50,088 nucleotides of DNA from an uncultured Eubacteriales bacterium (GTDB lineage: Bacteria > Bacillota > Clostridia > Peptostreptococcales > Anaerovoracaceae). Numbering within the stretch: the first letter of the stretch is position 1; the number at the start of each line of letters is the position of its first letter. Under the pieces are notes generated by a model. The model searched no databases. It saw nothing but the letters and a program-made list of their open reading frames with translations, and was not told the origin of the DNA. A program made the position numbers and the translations under genes. Of this stretch, positions 14,836 to 23,338 are shown in pieces. The DNA is taken from contig CADADV010000015.1 of assembly GCA_902786815.1 (NCBI GenBank), forward strand, positions 1 to 50,088. The letters run 5' to 3'.

Positions 14836-16341
14836 ATGGCTGAAATTATTGTATTTATAGGGTATTTTGCCATCCTGTTCATTGTGGCGCTGATCTTCTT
14901 CTTCAACGGAAGCAACCAGAATGACAAGGACTACTTCCTCGGAGGAAGAACGATGGGACCGTGGGTCGCTGCTATGTCAGCCCAGGCGTCGGACATGTCG
15001 GCGTGGCTGCTCATGGGTCTTCCGGGATCGGTACTGGCATTTGGATTCGGGCAGATATGGATTGGTATCGGGCTGGCGATGGGAACGGCAGCCAACTGGA
15101 TCTTCTGTGCCAAGAGGCTGAGAAAATTCAGTAAGGTATCCAACGACTCCATCACACTGCCCCAGTATCTGACCAACCGGTTTGTGACGAGCAATAAGTC
15201 TCTGCAGGTGATATGCGCGGTCATCTTCCTGATTGCATTCACAGTTTACGTTGCGTCAGCGTTCGTTGCGGGAACATCCGTATTCACCATGCTCTTCCCG
15301 GCTATGCCGGAGAGCACAGCGATGATCCTCTTCGCGCTGATCATCGTAGGGTATACCTTCCTGGGCGGATTCAGGGCGGTCTGCTGGACAGACTTCTTCC
15401 AGGGCATCCTGATGCTGCTTGCACTGCTCGCCATTCCAATCATCGTAGTGGCTACCCAGAATCTGGACACTGCAGCACTGCAGGCTTCCTACAGTTACGT
15501 GGACGCTGACGGATCCACCGTTGTCTGCGACTTTGGAGCGGGACTGTTCAGCGCATCCTGGCAGGATGTGGTTTCCGGTCTCGCGTGGGGTCTTGGCTAC
15601 TTCGGTATGCCGCACATCCTCGTAAGATTCATGTCCATCGAAAAGCCTTCCATGATGAATAAATCCGCTGCAGTTGCGATCATCTGGGTCGTGCTCGCCA
15701 TCGGCGGCGCATGCCTGGTTGCTTACCTGGCCAGAATGGTCATGGCGGAAGAACTGCTGACAGTAGGCGCGCAGAAGACCGTATTTATCGCTATGGCAAG
15801 AAGATTCTTCCCGCCTGCCATCGCAGGCTTCCTGCTGGCGGCGATCATGGCGGCGTCTGTTTCCACAGCGGACTCGCAGCTGCTCGTAGCGTCCAGCTCC
15901 TTCACAGCGGATATGTATAAGCCGATCATCAGAAAGAACGCCACCGACTGGGAGACACTGATGGTCGGAAGAATCGCCGTTGTCATCGTAGCGATCATCG
16001 CGTTCCTGCTGGCCTCATCAAAGGGCTCCGGAGCCCAGGCGATCATGAACCTGGTTGAGAATGCGTGGGGCATCTTCGGCGCGGCCTTCGGACCGGTCGT
16101 GATTCTGTCCCTCTTCTGGAGGCGGTTCAACTATGCCGGCGCTTGCGTGGGCGTTATCGTCGGCGCTGCCGTGGACATCATCTGGCTCTTCTGCCTGTCC
16201 TCCACGGGCGTTTACGAACTGGCTCCTGGCTTCATCGCCGGCGCCATCGCAGCGATCGTCGCAACGCTGGCCACAAAGGAACCGGCGAAAGAAGTCACAG
16301 ACATTTACGACACAGCCACAGCACCGGGCTTCGACGAATAA
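14836..16341 (+). CDS. putP: Sodium/proline symporter (SSS family)
   Basis: The 501-residue integral membrane protein has about 13 helices. Sodium:solute symporter hallmarks are present: GGRTMGPWVAAMSAQASDMS near the N-terminus, VGYTFLGGFRAVCWTDFFQG in the middle, and the Na+-site helix MAASVSTADSQLLVASSSF. The match to PutP is strong in the first and third motifs. The start at 14836 is chosen because AAGAGG lies nine bases upstream and the length then fits PutP (about 500); the frame opens earlier but overlaps the promoter. Divergent TetR probably controls expression. The substrate could also be another small amino acid. Confidence 0.88.
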   Translation: MAEIIVFIGYFAILFIVALIFFFNGSNQNDKDYFLGGRTMGPWVAAMSAQASDMSAWLLMGLPGSVLAFGFGQIWIGIGLAMGTAANWIFCAKRLRKFSKVSNDSITLPQYLTNRFVTSNKSLQVICAVIFLIAFTVYVASAFVAGTSVFTMLFPAMPESTAMILFALIIVGYTFLGGFRAVCWTDFFQGILMLLALLAIPIIVVATQNLDTAALQASYSYVDADGSTVVCDFGAGLFSASWQDVVSGLAWGLGYFGMPHILVRFMSIEKPSMMNKSAAVAIIWVVLAIGGACLVAYLARMVMAEELLTVGAQKTVFIAMARRFFPPAIAGFLLAAIMAASVSTADSQLLVASSSFTADMYKPIIRKNATDWETLMVGRIAVVIVAIIAFLLASSKGSGAQAIMNLVENAWGIFGAAFGPVVILSLFWRRFNYAGACVGVIVGAAVDIIWLFCLSSTGVYELAPGFIAGAIAAIVATLATKEPAKEVTDIYDTATAPGFDE

Positions 16342-16344
16342 GAA

Positions 16345-16413
16345 GCAAAAGCAATATAAACATAAGCAACACAAATGGGCTGCCGGATGGCAGCCCTCTT
16401 ATATTGCTTTTGC
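16345..16413. terminator. Nested bidirectional terminator built on the 12-mer repeat
   Basis: GCAAAAGCAATATAA (16345-16359) and TTATATTGCTTTTGC (16399-16413) are a perfect 15-bp inverted repeat. They enclose a second perfect hairpin, GGGCTGCC-GGAT-GGCAGCCC (16377-16396), followed by TCTT. The element occupies the gap between convergent putP and the alarmone synthetase gene and can stop both. Confidence 0.8.
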
Positions 16414-16418
16414 ATGAT

Positions 16419-17162
16419 CTACATCCACTGCTGGAGGTCGACGGCGTCGTCGATGTGGGATGTGTCGCCGGTGATCTGGCGGCGGATGTTCTGCATTTTC
16501 ATGTCCAGTTCGGCGCCGGTGGTGGCGCACTCGAGGAGTTCTTCGACGAGGCGGTCGTTGATGTCCGCCGGGAGCTCTTTTTTGTATTTGAGCTTGTGCT
16601 CCAGGCTGGCCCAGAAGTCCATGGCGATGGTGCGCAGCTGGACTTCGACTTTCATGTCGCGTTTTTCGTGCTCGAGGAAGATCGGCACGGAAATGATCAG
16701 GTGGAGACTGCGGTAGCCGTTCGGCTTCGGGTTCTTGATATAGTCTTTGCAGTCGATGAGCTGGATGTCGTCCTGCTGCAGGATGCAGTCGGCGACGGTG
16801 TAGATGTCCTCCGGGAAGCCGCAGATGACACGGATCCCGGCGATGTCTTCGATTTTATCCTGGATGTCCTCAAAGGTAGGTTTGACGTTGTACAGATGGG
16901 ACTTCGCCACAAGACTGTCGAGGGACTTGAGCCTTGATTTGATGGTCTCGATGGGGCTGTATTCACGGGTCAGTTCAAACTCGGCGTTCAGCACCTTAAG
17001 TTTTGTCTCGATCTCCATCAGGGCGCACTCATAGTAAGTCATGAGCGTCTCAAGATCTTTGCCGTTCTTTTCAAATAGCTTGATGTATTTGTCGGAATGC
17101 AGCTGTTCAAACTGCATTTTTTTCTTTTTGTCTTCAATGAAATCGCGAATGTTCATGTTCAT
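16419..17162 (-). CDS. Small alarmone synthetase, RelQ/YjbM-like GTP pyrophosphokinase
   Basis: The 247-residue protein carries only the RelA/SpoT synthetase domain, which makes (p)ppGpp from ATP and GTP or GDP. Recognisable elements are IKSRLKSLDSLVAK, DIAGIRVICGFPEDIY, PKPNGYRSLHLI, and VEVQLRTIAMDFWASLEHKL with the catalytic Glu and conserved Gln. No hydrolase, TGS or ACT domains are present, so it belongs to the small alarmone synthetases (SAS1/RelQ type by length). AAGAGGT precedes the ATG. It is preceded on the same strand by a signal peptidase-like gene read toward 17285. Confidence 0.9.
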   Translation of the reverse strand: MNMNIRDFIEDKKKKMQFEQLHSDKYIKLFEKNGKDLETLMTYYECALMEIETKLKVLNAEFELTREYSPIETIKSRLKSLDSLVAKSHLYNVKPTFEDIQDKIEDIAGIRVICGFPEDIYTVADCILQQDDIQLIDCKDYIKNPKPNGYRSLHLIISVPIFLEHEKRDMKVEVQLRTIAMDFWASLEHKLKYKKELPADINDRLVEELLECATTGAELDMKMQNIRRQITGDTSHIDDAVDLQQWM

Positions 17163-17284
17163 AGTGTTACCTCTTACTGCTCTCTTCTCCCAAGTTATCT
17201 CTTCTTCCCAATACCATATTTCCGGTCACAGTATATCACAAACAGAAATGTTCATATGTTGGAATGGTAAAAACCTTCCGAAAA

Positions 17285-17761
17285 CTATTGCCGCATGCGC
17301 CGCGCCACCTCACAGAGCAGGAATCCGCCCAGTATGAATGCCAGAACAGCGGCTTTTCCCGCCAGGGAACCCAGCAGCGCCAGCAGGCGTCCCAGTACAG
17401 GAAGGTGCAGAACGACCTTGCCGATAACATTCGGGTAAGGGATCGGTGCGAGATCAGCGGAATCATTGGCGTCGCCCTTTGTGATGAGCTGGCCGTTTTC
17501 TGTCTGATTCTCGACGATCCGGTGGGTTACAGGAAGGTCACTCCTGCCGTCATAAAACACAGCAATATCGCCTGTTTCGAGCGTCGAAGGCTCAACAGCC
17601 TTGGCATAAACGACGGAACCTACAGGAACCGAAGGTTCCATGCTGCCGGTCAGGACCGTGTATGAAGAAATGCCGAACACCCTCGGAATGATGAGGGACA
17701 GGCAAAGCACGATCACGATGATAATGATCGCTGTGCCGATAAAATTGAGTACTTTAGCCAT
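17285..17761 (-). CDS. Signal peptidase I, SipW/ER type
   Basis: The 158-residue protein has an N-terminal membrane helix (FIGTAIIIIVIVLCLSLIIP), the catalytic Ser40 in VLTGSMEPSVPVG, then VTHRIV with His80 in place of the bacterial Lys, and TKGDANDSAD with the conserved Asp residues. A second helix pair lies at the C-terminus. The Ser-His type is shared with B. subtilis SipW and the eukaryotic ER enzyme. SipW-type peptidases often process fibre or pilin proteins, so the pilin-like proteins at 1.1-3.7 kb are plausible clients, though distant. The start at 17761 is set by AGGAGG five bases upstream; an earlier ATG at 17782 lacks a ribosome site. Confidence 0.85.
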   Translation of the reverse strand: MAKVLNFIGTAIIIIVIVLCLSLIIPRVFGISSYTVLTGSMEPSVPVGSVVYAKAVEPSTLETGDIAVFYDGRSDLPVTHRIVENQTENGQLITKGDANDSADLAPIPYPNVIGKVVLHLPVLGRLLALLGSLAGKAAVLAFILGGFLLCEVARRMRQ

Positions 17762-17887
17762 AACGCCTCCTGTCAGTTTCATGATACAGCAATTTTGCCC
17801 GGACTTCCATACGTTATCTGAATATTAACTGTTTTTTAAGATTGCTACAGCAGATCAAACCTGACGCAATCTATGCGTTCTGTCCTG

Positions 17888-17917
17888 TTGCGGGCGCGGC
17901 TGCTTTAGTTATATAAT
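17888..17917 (+). promoter_or_regulatory. Promoter of the fthC operon
   Basis: TTGCGG (17888-17893) and a perfect TATAAT (17912-17917) are spaced 18 bp, about 35 bases ahead of the first gene of the four-gene unit. Confidence 0.6.
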
Positions 17918-17951
17918 AACAGTGCCGTGTGAAGAAAGGGTGAAGTAAACA

Positions 17952-18554
17952 ATGCAGACAAACAAGCTTACAAAAAAAGAGATACGAAAGGCGGTCCTGG
18001 CGGAGCGCAGCGCGCTGGATGAAGAGACGGTGGCGCTGGCGTCCCAGGTGATCTGCCGCAAAATCATGGAAATAGATGCCTATGAAGAGGCGACGGACGT
18101 GTGCCTGTACATGCCCATGCGGAACGAAGTGGATGTGCTGCTTTTGGCAGAGGCGGCGGAGGCAGAAGGCAAGCGTGTCTGGGTGCCGAAGGTCATTGAG
18201 AAGACGACGGGACAGGGCACGGACAAGAAGGCCGGCGTCATGGTGTTCAACCGGTTCACGGGACTGGGCGAGGAGGACATCATCACGGGCGCCTACGACA
18301 TCCGCGAGTCCAGCTCGGAGGAGATCCTCGAGCCGAACGACACGACCCTGATCATCATGCCGGGGGCGGTGTTCACGCCCTGGAAGGACCGGATCGGATA
18401 CGGCGGCGGATTTTACGATAAGTTCCTGGACGATCACCCCCAGTGCAAAACCATCGCACCCTGTTATGATCTGCAGGTGGTGGACGAACTGCCGGTGGAA
18501 GCCCATGACAGAAAGCCGGATTATGTAGTGAGCGAAACGAGCATTTACAGATGA
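17952..18554 (+). CDS. 5-formyltetrahydrofolate cyclo-ligase
   Basis: The 200-residue enzyme converts 5-formyl-THF to 5,10-methenyl-THF with ATP. Family signatures are the N-terminal KKEIRKAVLAERSAL, VCLYMPMRNEVDV, and the C-terminal MPGAVFTPWKDRIGYGGGFYDKFL, which contains the ATP and folate site. The stop overlaps the start of the dynamin-like gene by four bases (ATGA). AAAGGGTGAAG lies upstream of the start. Grouping with LarB and a GTPase has no obvious metabolic logic and may simply be operonic housekeeping. Confidence 0.92.
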   Translation: MQTNKLTKKEIRKAVLAERSALDEETVALASQVICRKIMEIDAYEEATDVCLYMPMRNEVDVLLLAEAAEAEGKRVWVPKVIEKTTGQGTDKKAGVMVFNRFTGLGEEDIITGAYDIRESSSEEILEPNDTTLIIMPGAVFTPWKDRIGYGGGFYDKFLDDHPQCKTIAPCYDLQVVDELPVEAHDRKPDYVVSETSIYR

Positions 18555-19825
18555 ACATACTGGAAACGACAATCAAAGCAAGAGAGCTGTTCGGCGGATT
18601 CGAGCTCTGCAGGCTCCAGGAAGAGGAGACCCGCAAGCTGCAGGAACGGCTTGAGAACAAGAAAATCACCATTGCGGTGATCGGGCAGTTCAAGCGCGGC
18701 AAGACGACGCTGATCAATACGATATTGGGACGGCCGCTGCTGCCTGTGGGCATCGTGCCCATCACGGCCGCCATCACCCGGATCGAGTATGCGGAGGACG
18801 CCGGTGACCATGCCACGGTCTACTTCAGCAACGGTCTCAGCGAGGCGGTTCCCGCGGAGGACCTGCACGCCTACATCAGCGAGCAGGAAAACCACGACAA
18901 CGAGCGCGGCGTGGCGGAAGTGGAGCTGCTGACGGATGCGGACTTCCTGAAGGACGGCCTCACGCTGGTCGACACGCCGGGAGTGGGATCCGTCCATGAG
19001 AACAATTCCAAGTCCGCGGTGGATTTTGCGCGGGAAAGCGACGGCGTGGTGTTCATGCTGTCGGTGGACAGTCCCATAAACCAGATCGAAGTGGACTTCC
19101 TGCGGAAGGTGAAGCAGTTCGCCGGCAAGTTCTACTTCGTGGTGAACAAGATCGACCGGGTGGACGAGGAGGAACTGGCCGAGTACCTGGACTACTGCAG
19201 CGCCCTGATCTGCCGCATCATGGATCTGGAGGGCGACGAGGCAAAAGCATTAAAGCTCGTTCCGGTCAGCGCCAGGAAGGGCACGGGCGTGCAGGAACTG
19301 ACAGAAATGATCCGGACGGATCTGCTTGTGAAAGGCCCTGAGATCATGGAACGATCCGTGGGGCTGAAGCTTTTGCAGATCCTGAATCAGACCCGCAGCC
19401 AGATCGCGTCCTACCGGGAAGTGCTGAAGATGGCGCCGAACGTGTTCAACCGGCGCTTCGAGGAGATGAAGCAACTCATGGAGGAGCAAAGGCAGCAGGT
19501 GCAGCATCTGGAAGACCGTAAGTTTCTGCGGGCTGAACTCAACGAGGAAAAAGCCTTCCTCACCCGGAAGGTGCGGGAGCTGTTTGGCATCGAATACTAC
19601 TACTTCGTCGACCGGGAGGACGCGGCGGAGCTCATGGATCGGGAGACGTACGCGGCGGAGCTTACAGCAGTCTATGACGAACTGGAAAATACGGTCAACA
19701 GCATCTTTATGTACAAAGAAGAAAACGCTTACACAGTGGCCCGGCGCATCGAGGATCTGAACATCCTCATGCAGCAGATGCGGAAACTGTCGCGGCAGAT
19801 CGAAAGGGAGATACAGACAACATGA
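18551..19825 (+). CDS. Dynamin-like GTPase
   Basis: The 424-residue protein has a large-GTPase domain: P-loop IGQFKRGKTTLIN near 44-56, a switch-I Thr-rich region (PVGIVPITAAITRIE), G3 LVDTPGVGS and G4 VVNKIDR. The C-terminal 170 residues are helical and charged (for example FEEMKQLMEEQRQQVQHLED), like a stalk. Bacterial dynamins usually exceed 550 residues and have a membrane paddle; none is visible here, so this is a short form. It is tightly coupled by 4-bp overlaps to the genes on both sides. A role in membrane remodelling or stress is inferred only. Confidence 0.8.
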   Translation: MNILETTIKARELFGGFELCRLQEEETRKLQERLENKKITIAVIGQFKRGKTTLINTILGRPLLPVGIVPITAAITRIEYAEDAGDHATVYFSNGLSEAVPAEDLHAYISEQENHDNERGVAEVELLTDADFLKDGLTLVDTPGVGSVHENNSKSAVDFARESDGVVFMLSVDSPINQIEVDFLRKVKQFAGKFYFVVNKIDRVDEEELAEYLDYCSALICRIMDLEGDEAKALKLVPVSARKGTGVQELTEMIRTDLLVKGPEIMERSVGLKLLQILNQTRSQIASYREVLKMAPNVFNRRFEEMKQLMEEQRQQVQHLEDRKFLRAELNEEKAFLTRKVRELFGIEYYYFVDREDAAELMDRETYAAELTAVYDELENTVNSIFMYKEENAYTVARRIEDLNILMQQMRKLSRQIEREIQTT

Positions 19826-20586
19826 GAGAAGATTACATCAGACAGCTTTTGAGAGATGTGAAAGAAGGCGCGGTCTCCGAGGAGGACGCCTACGAACAGC
19901 TGAAGGAACTGCCGTATAAGGAAATGGACTTCGCCAATCTGGACAATCACCGGCGGATCCGGACGGGATTCCCGGAGGTGGTCTATTGTGAAGGCAAGAC
20001 GCCGCGGCAGATCCGGGACATCTTCGCGGAACTGGCAAAGCACGGGACCGTCATGGGGACAAGAGCCACCGAGAGAGATTTTGCGGCCGTAAAGCAAAAG
20101 CTTCCTGACGCGGAGTATCATGAAGCGGCGAGGATCATCGTCAGCAAAAGCAGCATCGACGCGGCGGATGAGCCGATCGGCAATGTCGCCGTGGTGAGCG
20201 CCGGTACGGCGGATATTCCTGTGGCAGAAGAAGCGGCAGTGACAGCAGAGACACTGGGCAATGAAGTCTCAAGAATCTATGACGTGGGCGTATCGGGAAT
20301 CCACAGACTGTTTGCCAGGCTGGAGGACATCCGCAAGGCTGACGTGGTGATCGTTGTGGCGGGAATGGAAGGCGCCCTGGCCAGCGTGCTGGGCGGACTG
20401 GTGGCAGCGCCCGTCATCGCTGTGCCGACCAGCGTCGGTTACGGCGCCAACTTCGGCGGACTGTCAGCACTGCTTTCCATGCTCAACAGCTGTGCCAACG
20501 GCGTCAGCATCGTGAACATCGACAATGGATTCGGCGCAGGATATACGGCGTCGGTCATCAATAAAAGACAGAAAAACAATGATTAA
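19822..20586 (+). CDS. larB: LarB, nickel-pincer cofactor biosynthesis carboxylase/hydrolase
   Basis: The 254-residue protein has the LarB N-terminal helical region (YIRQLLRDVKEGAVSEEDAY), then the PurE-like core: VAVVSAGTADIPVAEEAAVT, RIYDVGVSGIHRLF, VVAGMEGALASVLGGL, PVIAVPTSVGYGANFGG. LarB carboxylates and cleaves nicotinate adenine dinucleotide in making the cofactor of lactate racemase. LarC and LarE, its partners, are not seen in this window. The start overlaps the dynamin-like gene stop (ATGA). Confidence 0.9.
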   Translation: MREDYIRQLLRDVKEGAVSEEDAYEQLKELPYKEMDFANLDNHRRIRTGFPEVVYCEGKTPRQIRDIFAELAKHGTVMGTRATERDFAAVKQKLPDAEYHEAARIIVSKSSIDAADEPIGNVAVVSAGTADIPVAEEAAVTAETLGNEVSRIYDVGVSGIHRLFARLEDIRKADVVIVVAGMEGALASVLGGLVAAPVIAVPTSVGYGANFGGLSALLSMLNSCANGVSIVNIDNGFGAGYTASVINKRQKNND

Positions 20587-20610
20587 CAGGAAACTACAGG
20601 AGGAACTAAA

Positions 20611-21171
20611 ATGGCAAGAAAGAATTTTGGACCGAATTCATTTATCACACCGGAACCGGTACTGATGATCGCGGCCTATGACGAAGAAGGCACGCCGGAT
20701 ATCATGAATGCTGCATGGGGAGGCGTTTCAGGCGCAAATCAGATTTCCATGTGCATCAGCCCGGGACACAAGACAGTCAAGAATATTCTGATCAAAAAGG
20801 CGTTTACAGTCAGTTTCGCGACGGCAGATAAAGTGATCGAATCAGACTATGTCGGAATCGTTTCCGCAAACGATGTGCCGGACAAATTCGCCCGCGCAGG
20901 ATTCACAGCGACAAAGAGTGAATTTGTTGATGCTCCGCTGGTCGACCAGTATCCGGTGGCGCTGGAATGCGAGATGGTAAGCTATGATGCGGACACCCAC
21001 ATCATGATCGGCAAAATCGTGAACGTCAGCGCAGATGAGTGCGTGCTGACAGACGGCGCGATCGATTTGGGCAAACTGCAGCCGATCGTTTACGACGGCA
21101 TGAACCACAACTACAATGTGCTTGGCGCGATCGTCGGAGCCGCATTCGAAGATGGAAAGAAGATGAAGTGA
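20611..21171 (+). CDS. Flavin reductase-like FMN-binding protein
   Basis: The 186-residue protein has a split-barrel flavin fold. Key stretches are PVLMIAAYDEEGTPDIMNAA, MCISPGHKTVKNIL and FTVSFATADKVIESDYVGIV, followed by DKFARAGFTATKS, all typical of the flavin reductase-like family that binds FMN and often reduces it with NAD(P)H. The precise electron partner is unknown. ACAGGAGG lies ahead of the ATG. It is the last gene of the fthC operon, 24 bp after larB. Confidence 0.85.
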   Translation: MARKNFGPNSFITPEPVLMIAAYDEEGTPDIMNAAWGGVSGANQISMCISPGHKTVKNILIKKAFTVSFATADKVIESDYVGIVSANDVPDKFARAGFTATKSEFVDAPLVDQYPVALECEMVSYDADTHIMIGKIVNVSADECVLTDGAIDLGKLQPIVYDGMNHNYNVLGAIVGAAFEDGKKMK

Positions 21172-21206
21172 AGTGGTGTATTCCTGTAGCATACACGTAG
21201 CACATA

Positions 21207-21215
21207 TGGTATAAT
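21207..21215 (+). promoter_or_regulatory. Extended -10 promoter of pyrH
   Basis: TGGTATAAT is a perfect extended -10 element (TGnTATAAT). No good -35 box is present, as is common for extended -10 promoters. Transcription would start about 50 bases ahead of pyrH. Confidence 0.6.
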
Positions 21216-21274
21216 ATCCGAGTAAATATACGAAAAAAACACAAAAGAGAAGGCAGAAAAAAGGAAAATCAGAT

Positions 21275-21979
21275 ATGAAACCAAAATACAAGAGAGTTCT
21301 GATCAAGGTGAGCGGAGAAGCGATGGCCGGAGATCAGAAATTCGGCATCAACGAAGATATGACTGCCGAAACAGCCAGGATGCTGAAGGAGGTCGTGGAC
21401 GCAGGCGTGCAGGTGGCTGTCGTTGTGGGCGGCGGCAACTTCTGGAGAGGGAGAAGCTCCGAGAAGATGAACCGTGCTTCCGCAGATTATATCGGCATGA
21501 TGGCAACGATCATGAATGCACTGGCGCTGCAGGAAGCATTGGAAGCCGAAGGCGTTTCCACAGTCGTTCAGACAGCGATCCAGATGCCGCAGCTTGCGGA
21601 AGTGTATAACCGCAGAAGGGCGCTGTTCCACCTGGCTAAGGGTCGCATCGTCATTTTCGGAGGCGGTACGGGAAGTCCGTTCTTCTCAACGGATACCACA
21701 GCTTCATTAAGAGCTGCCGAGGTAGAGGCGGAGGTCATCCTGATGGCCAAGAACATCGACGCTGTGTATTCAGACGACCCGAAGAAGAATCCGGACGCTG
21801 TCAGATATACGCATCTGACGCATGCGGAAGTGCTGGAAAAGGATCTGAAAGTCATGGACGCGACAGCGGCAGCCATGTGCAGAGACAATAGTATCGCCAT
21901 CCATGTGTTCGGACTGGCAGAGGAAGGCGGCATGATGAAAGCCATCTGCGGCGAAGAAATCGGTACAATCGTAGAATAG
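21275..21979 (+). CDS. pyrH: UMP kinase
   Basis: The 234-residue enzyme phosphorylates UMP to UDP. It has the amino-acid-kinase fold: [56 protein letters not shown] and [17 protein letters not shown]. Length matches bacterial PyrH. It starts the conserved run pyrH-frr-uppS-cdsA-dxr-rseP-ispG-polC. In many Bacillota rpsB and tsf come just upstream; here the flavin reductase gene stands there instead and pyrH has its own promoter. Confidence 0.97.
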   Translation: MKPKYKRVLIKVSGEAMAGDQKFGINEDMTAETARMLKEVVDAGVQVAVVVGGGNFWRGRSSEKMNRASADYIGMMATIMNALALQEALEAEGVSTVVQTAIQMPQLAEVYNRRRALFHLAKGRIVIFGGGTGSPFFSTDTTASLRAAEVEAEVILMAKNIDAVYSDDPKKNPDAVRYTHLTHAEVLEKDLKVMDATAAAMCRDNSIAIHVFGLAEEGGMMKAICGEEIGTIVE

Positions 21980-22020
21980 GTACGATTAATGAATAGCGAG
22001 TAAACCCGGGAGGTAACAAA

Positions 22021-22578
22021 ATGAGCGATTTTTCAATGGAACAGTTAGAGGAGAAAATACAGAAGAGTGAAAATCTCCTGAGAGAAGACCTGGCTACGGT
22101 CAGAGCGGGCAGAGCCAACGCGGCGCTGGTCGACAAGGTCATGGTCGATTATTACGGCAGCCCGACGCCGCTGAAGTCGCTGGCGAACATCAGCGTCCCT
22201 GAACCGAGGACACTCCTGATCACGCCGTTTGATCCGAAGAGCATCGCCGAGATCGAGAAGGGCATCAACATTGCCAACATCGGCATCAATCCGATCAACG
22301 ACGGCAAGGTCGTCAGACTGCAGATCCCGCAGGTTACGGAAGAGCGCAGAAAAGAGCTCACCAAGACCGTCAAGAAGATGGGCGAGGAGACTAAGGTCGC
22401 TGTCAGAAATCTCAGAAGAGACGCCAATGACAAAGTCAAGAAACTGGAAAAATCCGGCGACTACACAGAGGACGATGTGAAGGACACCCTCAAGGAGATC
22501 CAGGAACTGACGGACAAGTCCATCAAGGAAATCGATGAAATCGTCGAAGCCAAAGAAAAGGAAATCATGGAAGTATAA
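22021..22578 (+). CDS. frr: Ribosome recycling factor
   Basis: The 185-residue protein dissociates post-termination ribosomes together with EF-G. Signatures include LREDLATVRAGRANAALVDK, VDYYGSPTPLKSLANISVPE and RTLLITPFDPKSI, followed by the long three-helix-bundle segments with RKELTKTVKKMGEETKVAVR. GGGAGG precedes the ATG. It lies 41 bp after pyrH and 6 bp before uppS. Confidence 0.97.
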   Translation: MSDFSMEQLEEKIQKSENLLREDLATVRAGRANAALVDKVMVDYYGSPTPLKSLANISVPEPRTLLITPFDPKSIAEIEKGINIANIGINPINDGKVVRLQIPQVTEERRKELTKTVKKMGEETKVAVRNLRRDANDKVKKLEKSGDYTEDDVKDTLKEIQELTDKSIKEIDEIVEAKEKEIMEV

Positions 22579-22584
22579 ACGGAT

Positions 22585-23313
22585 ATGACGGAACTGATAA
22601 AAGAACTTATGCCGCAGCACGTTGCCATCATCATGGATGGCAACGGCCGCTGGGCGAAATCAAGAGGCGTACCAAGGGTCGCAGGTCACAGAGCCGGAAT
22701 GGAAGCCATGAAGAAGATCGTGGACCATTCGGATAAACTCGGCATCAAATACCTGACCGTGTACGCTTTTTCTACTGAAAACTGGAAACGGTCCATGGAG
22801 GAAGTCTCAGGCATATTCGGACTTCTGGTCGCGTTCGTAAAGCGTGACCTGAAGGAACTGATCGAAAACAACGTGCGCGTGGAGGTGCTTGGAGACTATT
22901 CTTCCATTCCGGAAGACGCACGCAGATCTCTGCAGAAGACCCTCGATGATACGAAGGAGGATACGGGCCTGCAGTTCAATATCGCGCTGAACTACGGCGC
23001 CCGTGACGAGATACGGCGTTCGGTGGAGTCGATCGCCGAAAAGGTCAAGGCAGGCGAGATCCAGCCGTCCGATGTTACGGAGGAACTGATTGCAGAGGGC
23101 CTTTGGACGGGCAAAAGCCACTCCTACACGCCGGATCCGGAGCTGATCATCCGGACCAGCGGGGAAGAGCGGCTGTCCAACTTCCTGCTCTGGCAGGGAG
23201 CCTACAGCGAGTTCGTGTTCACAGATGTGCTGTGGCCGGACTTCACGCCGGAGGAGTACGAGAAGTGCATCGCCGAGTACCAGTCGAGAGACCGCAGGTT
23301 CGGCGGAAGGTAA
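22585..23313 (+). CDS. uppS: Isoprenyl transferase (undecaprenyl diphosphate synthase)
   Basis: The 242-residue cis-prenyltransferase makes the lipid carrier for cell-wall synthesis. It has HVAIIMDGNGRWAKSRGVPR with the catalytic Asp, GHRAGMEAMKKI, YAFSTENWKR and the C-terminal LIIRTSGEERLSNFLLWQGA followed by YSEFVFTDVLWPDF. The ribosome site is weak, probably because the start lies six bases after frr and translation is coupled. Confidence 0.96.
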   Translation: MTELIKELMPQHVAIIMDGNGRWAKSRGVPRVAGHRAGMEAMKKIVDHSDKLGIKYLTVYAFSTENWKRSMEEVSGIFGLLVAFVKRDLKELIENNVRVEVLGDYSSIPEDARRSLQKTLDDTKEDTGLQFNIALNYGARDEIRRSVESIAEKVKAGEIQPSDVTEELIAEGLWTGKSHSYTPDPELIIRTSGEERLSNFLLWQGAYSEFVFTDVLWPDFTPEEYEKCIAEYQSRDRRFGGR

Positions 23314-23338
23314 ACCGGGACCGGGAGGATTTTGCATT

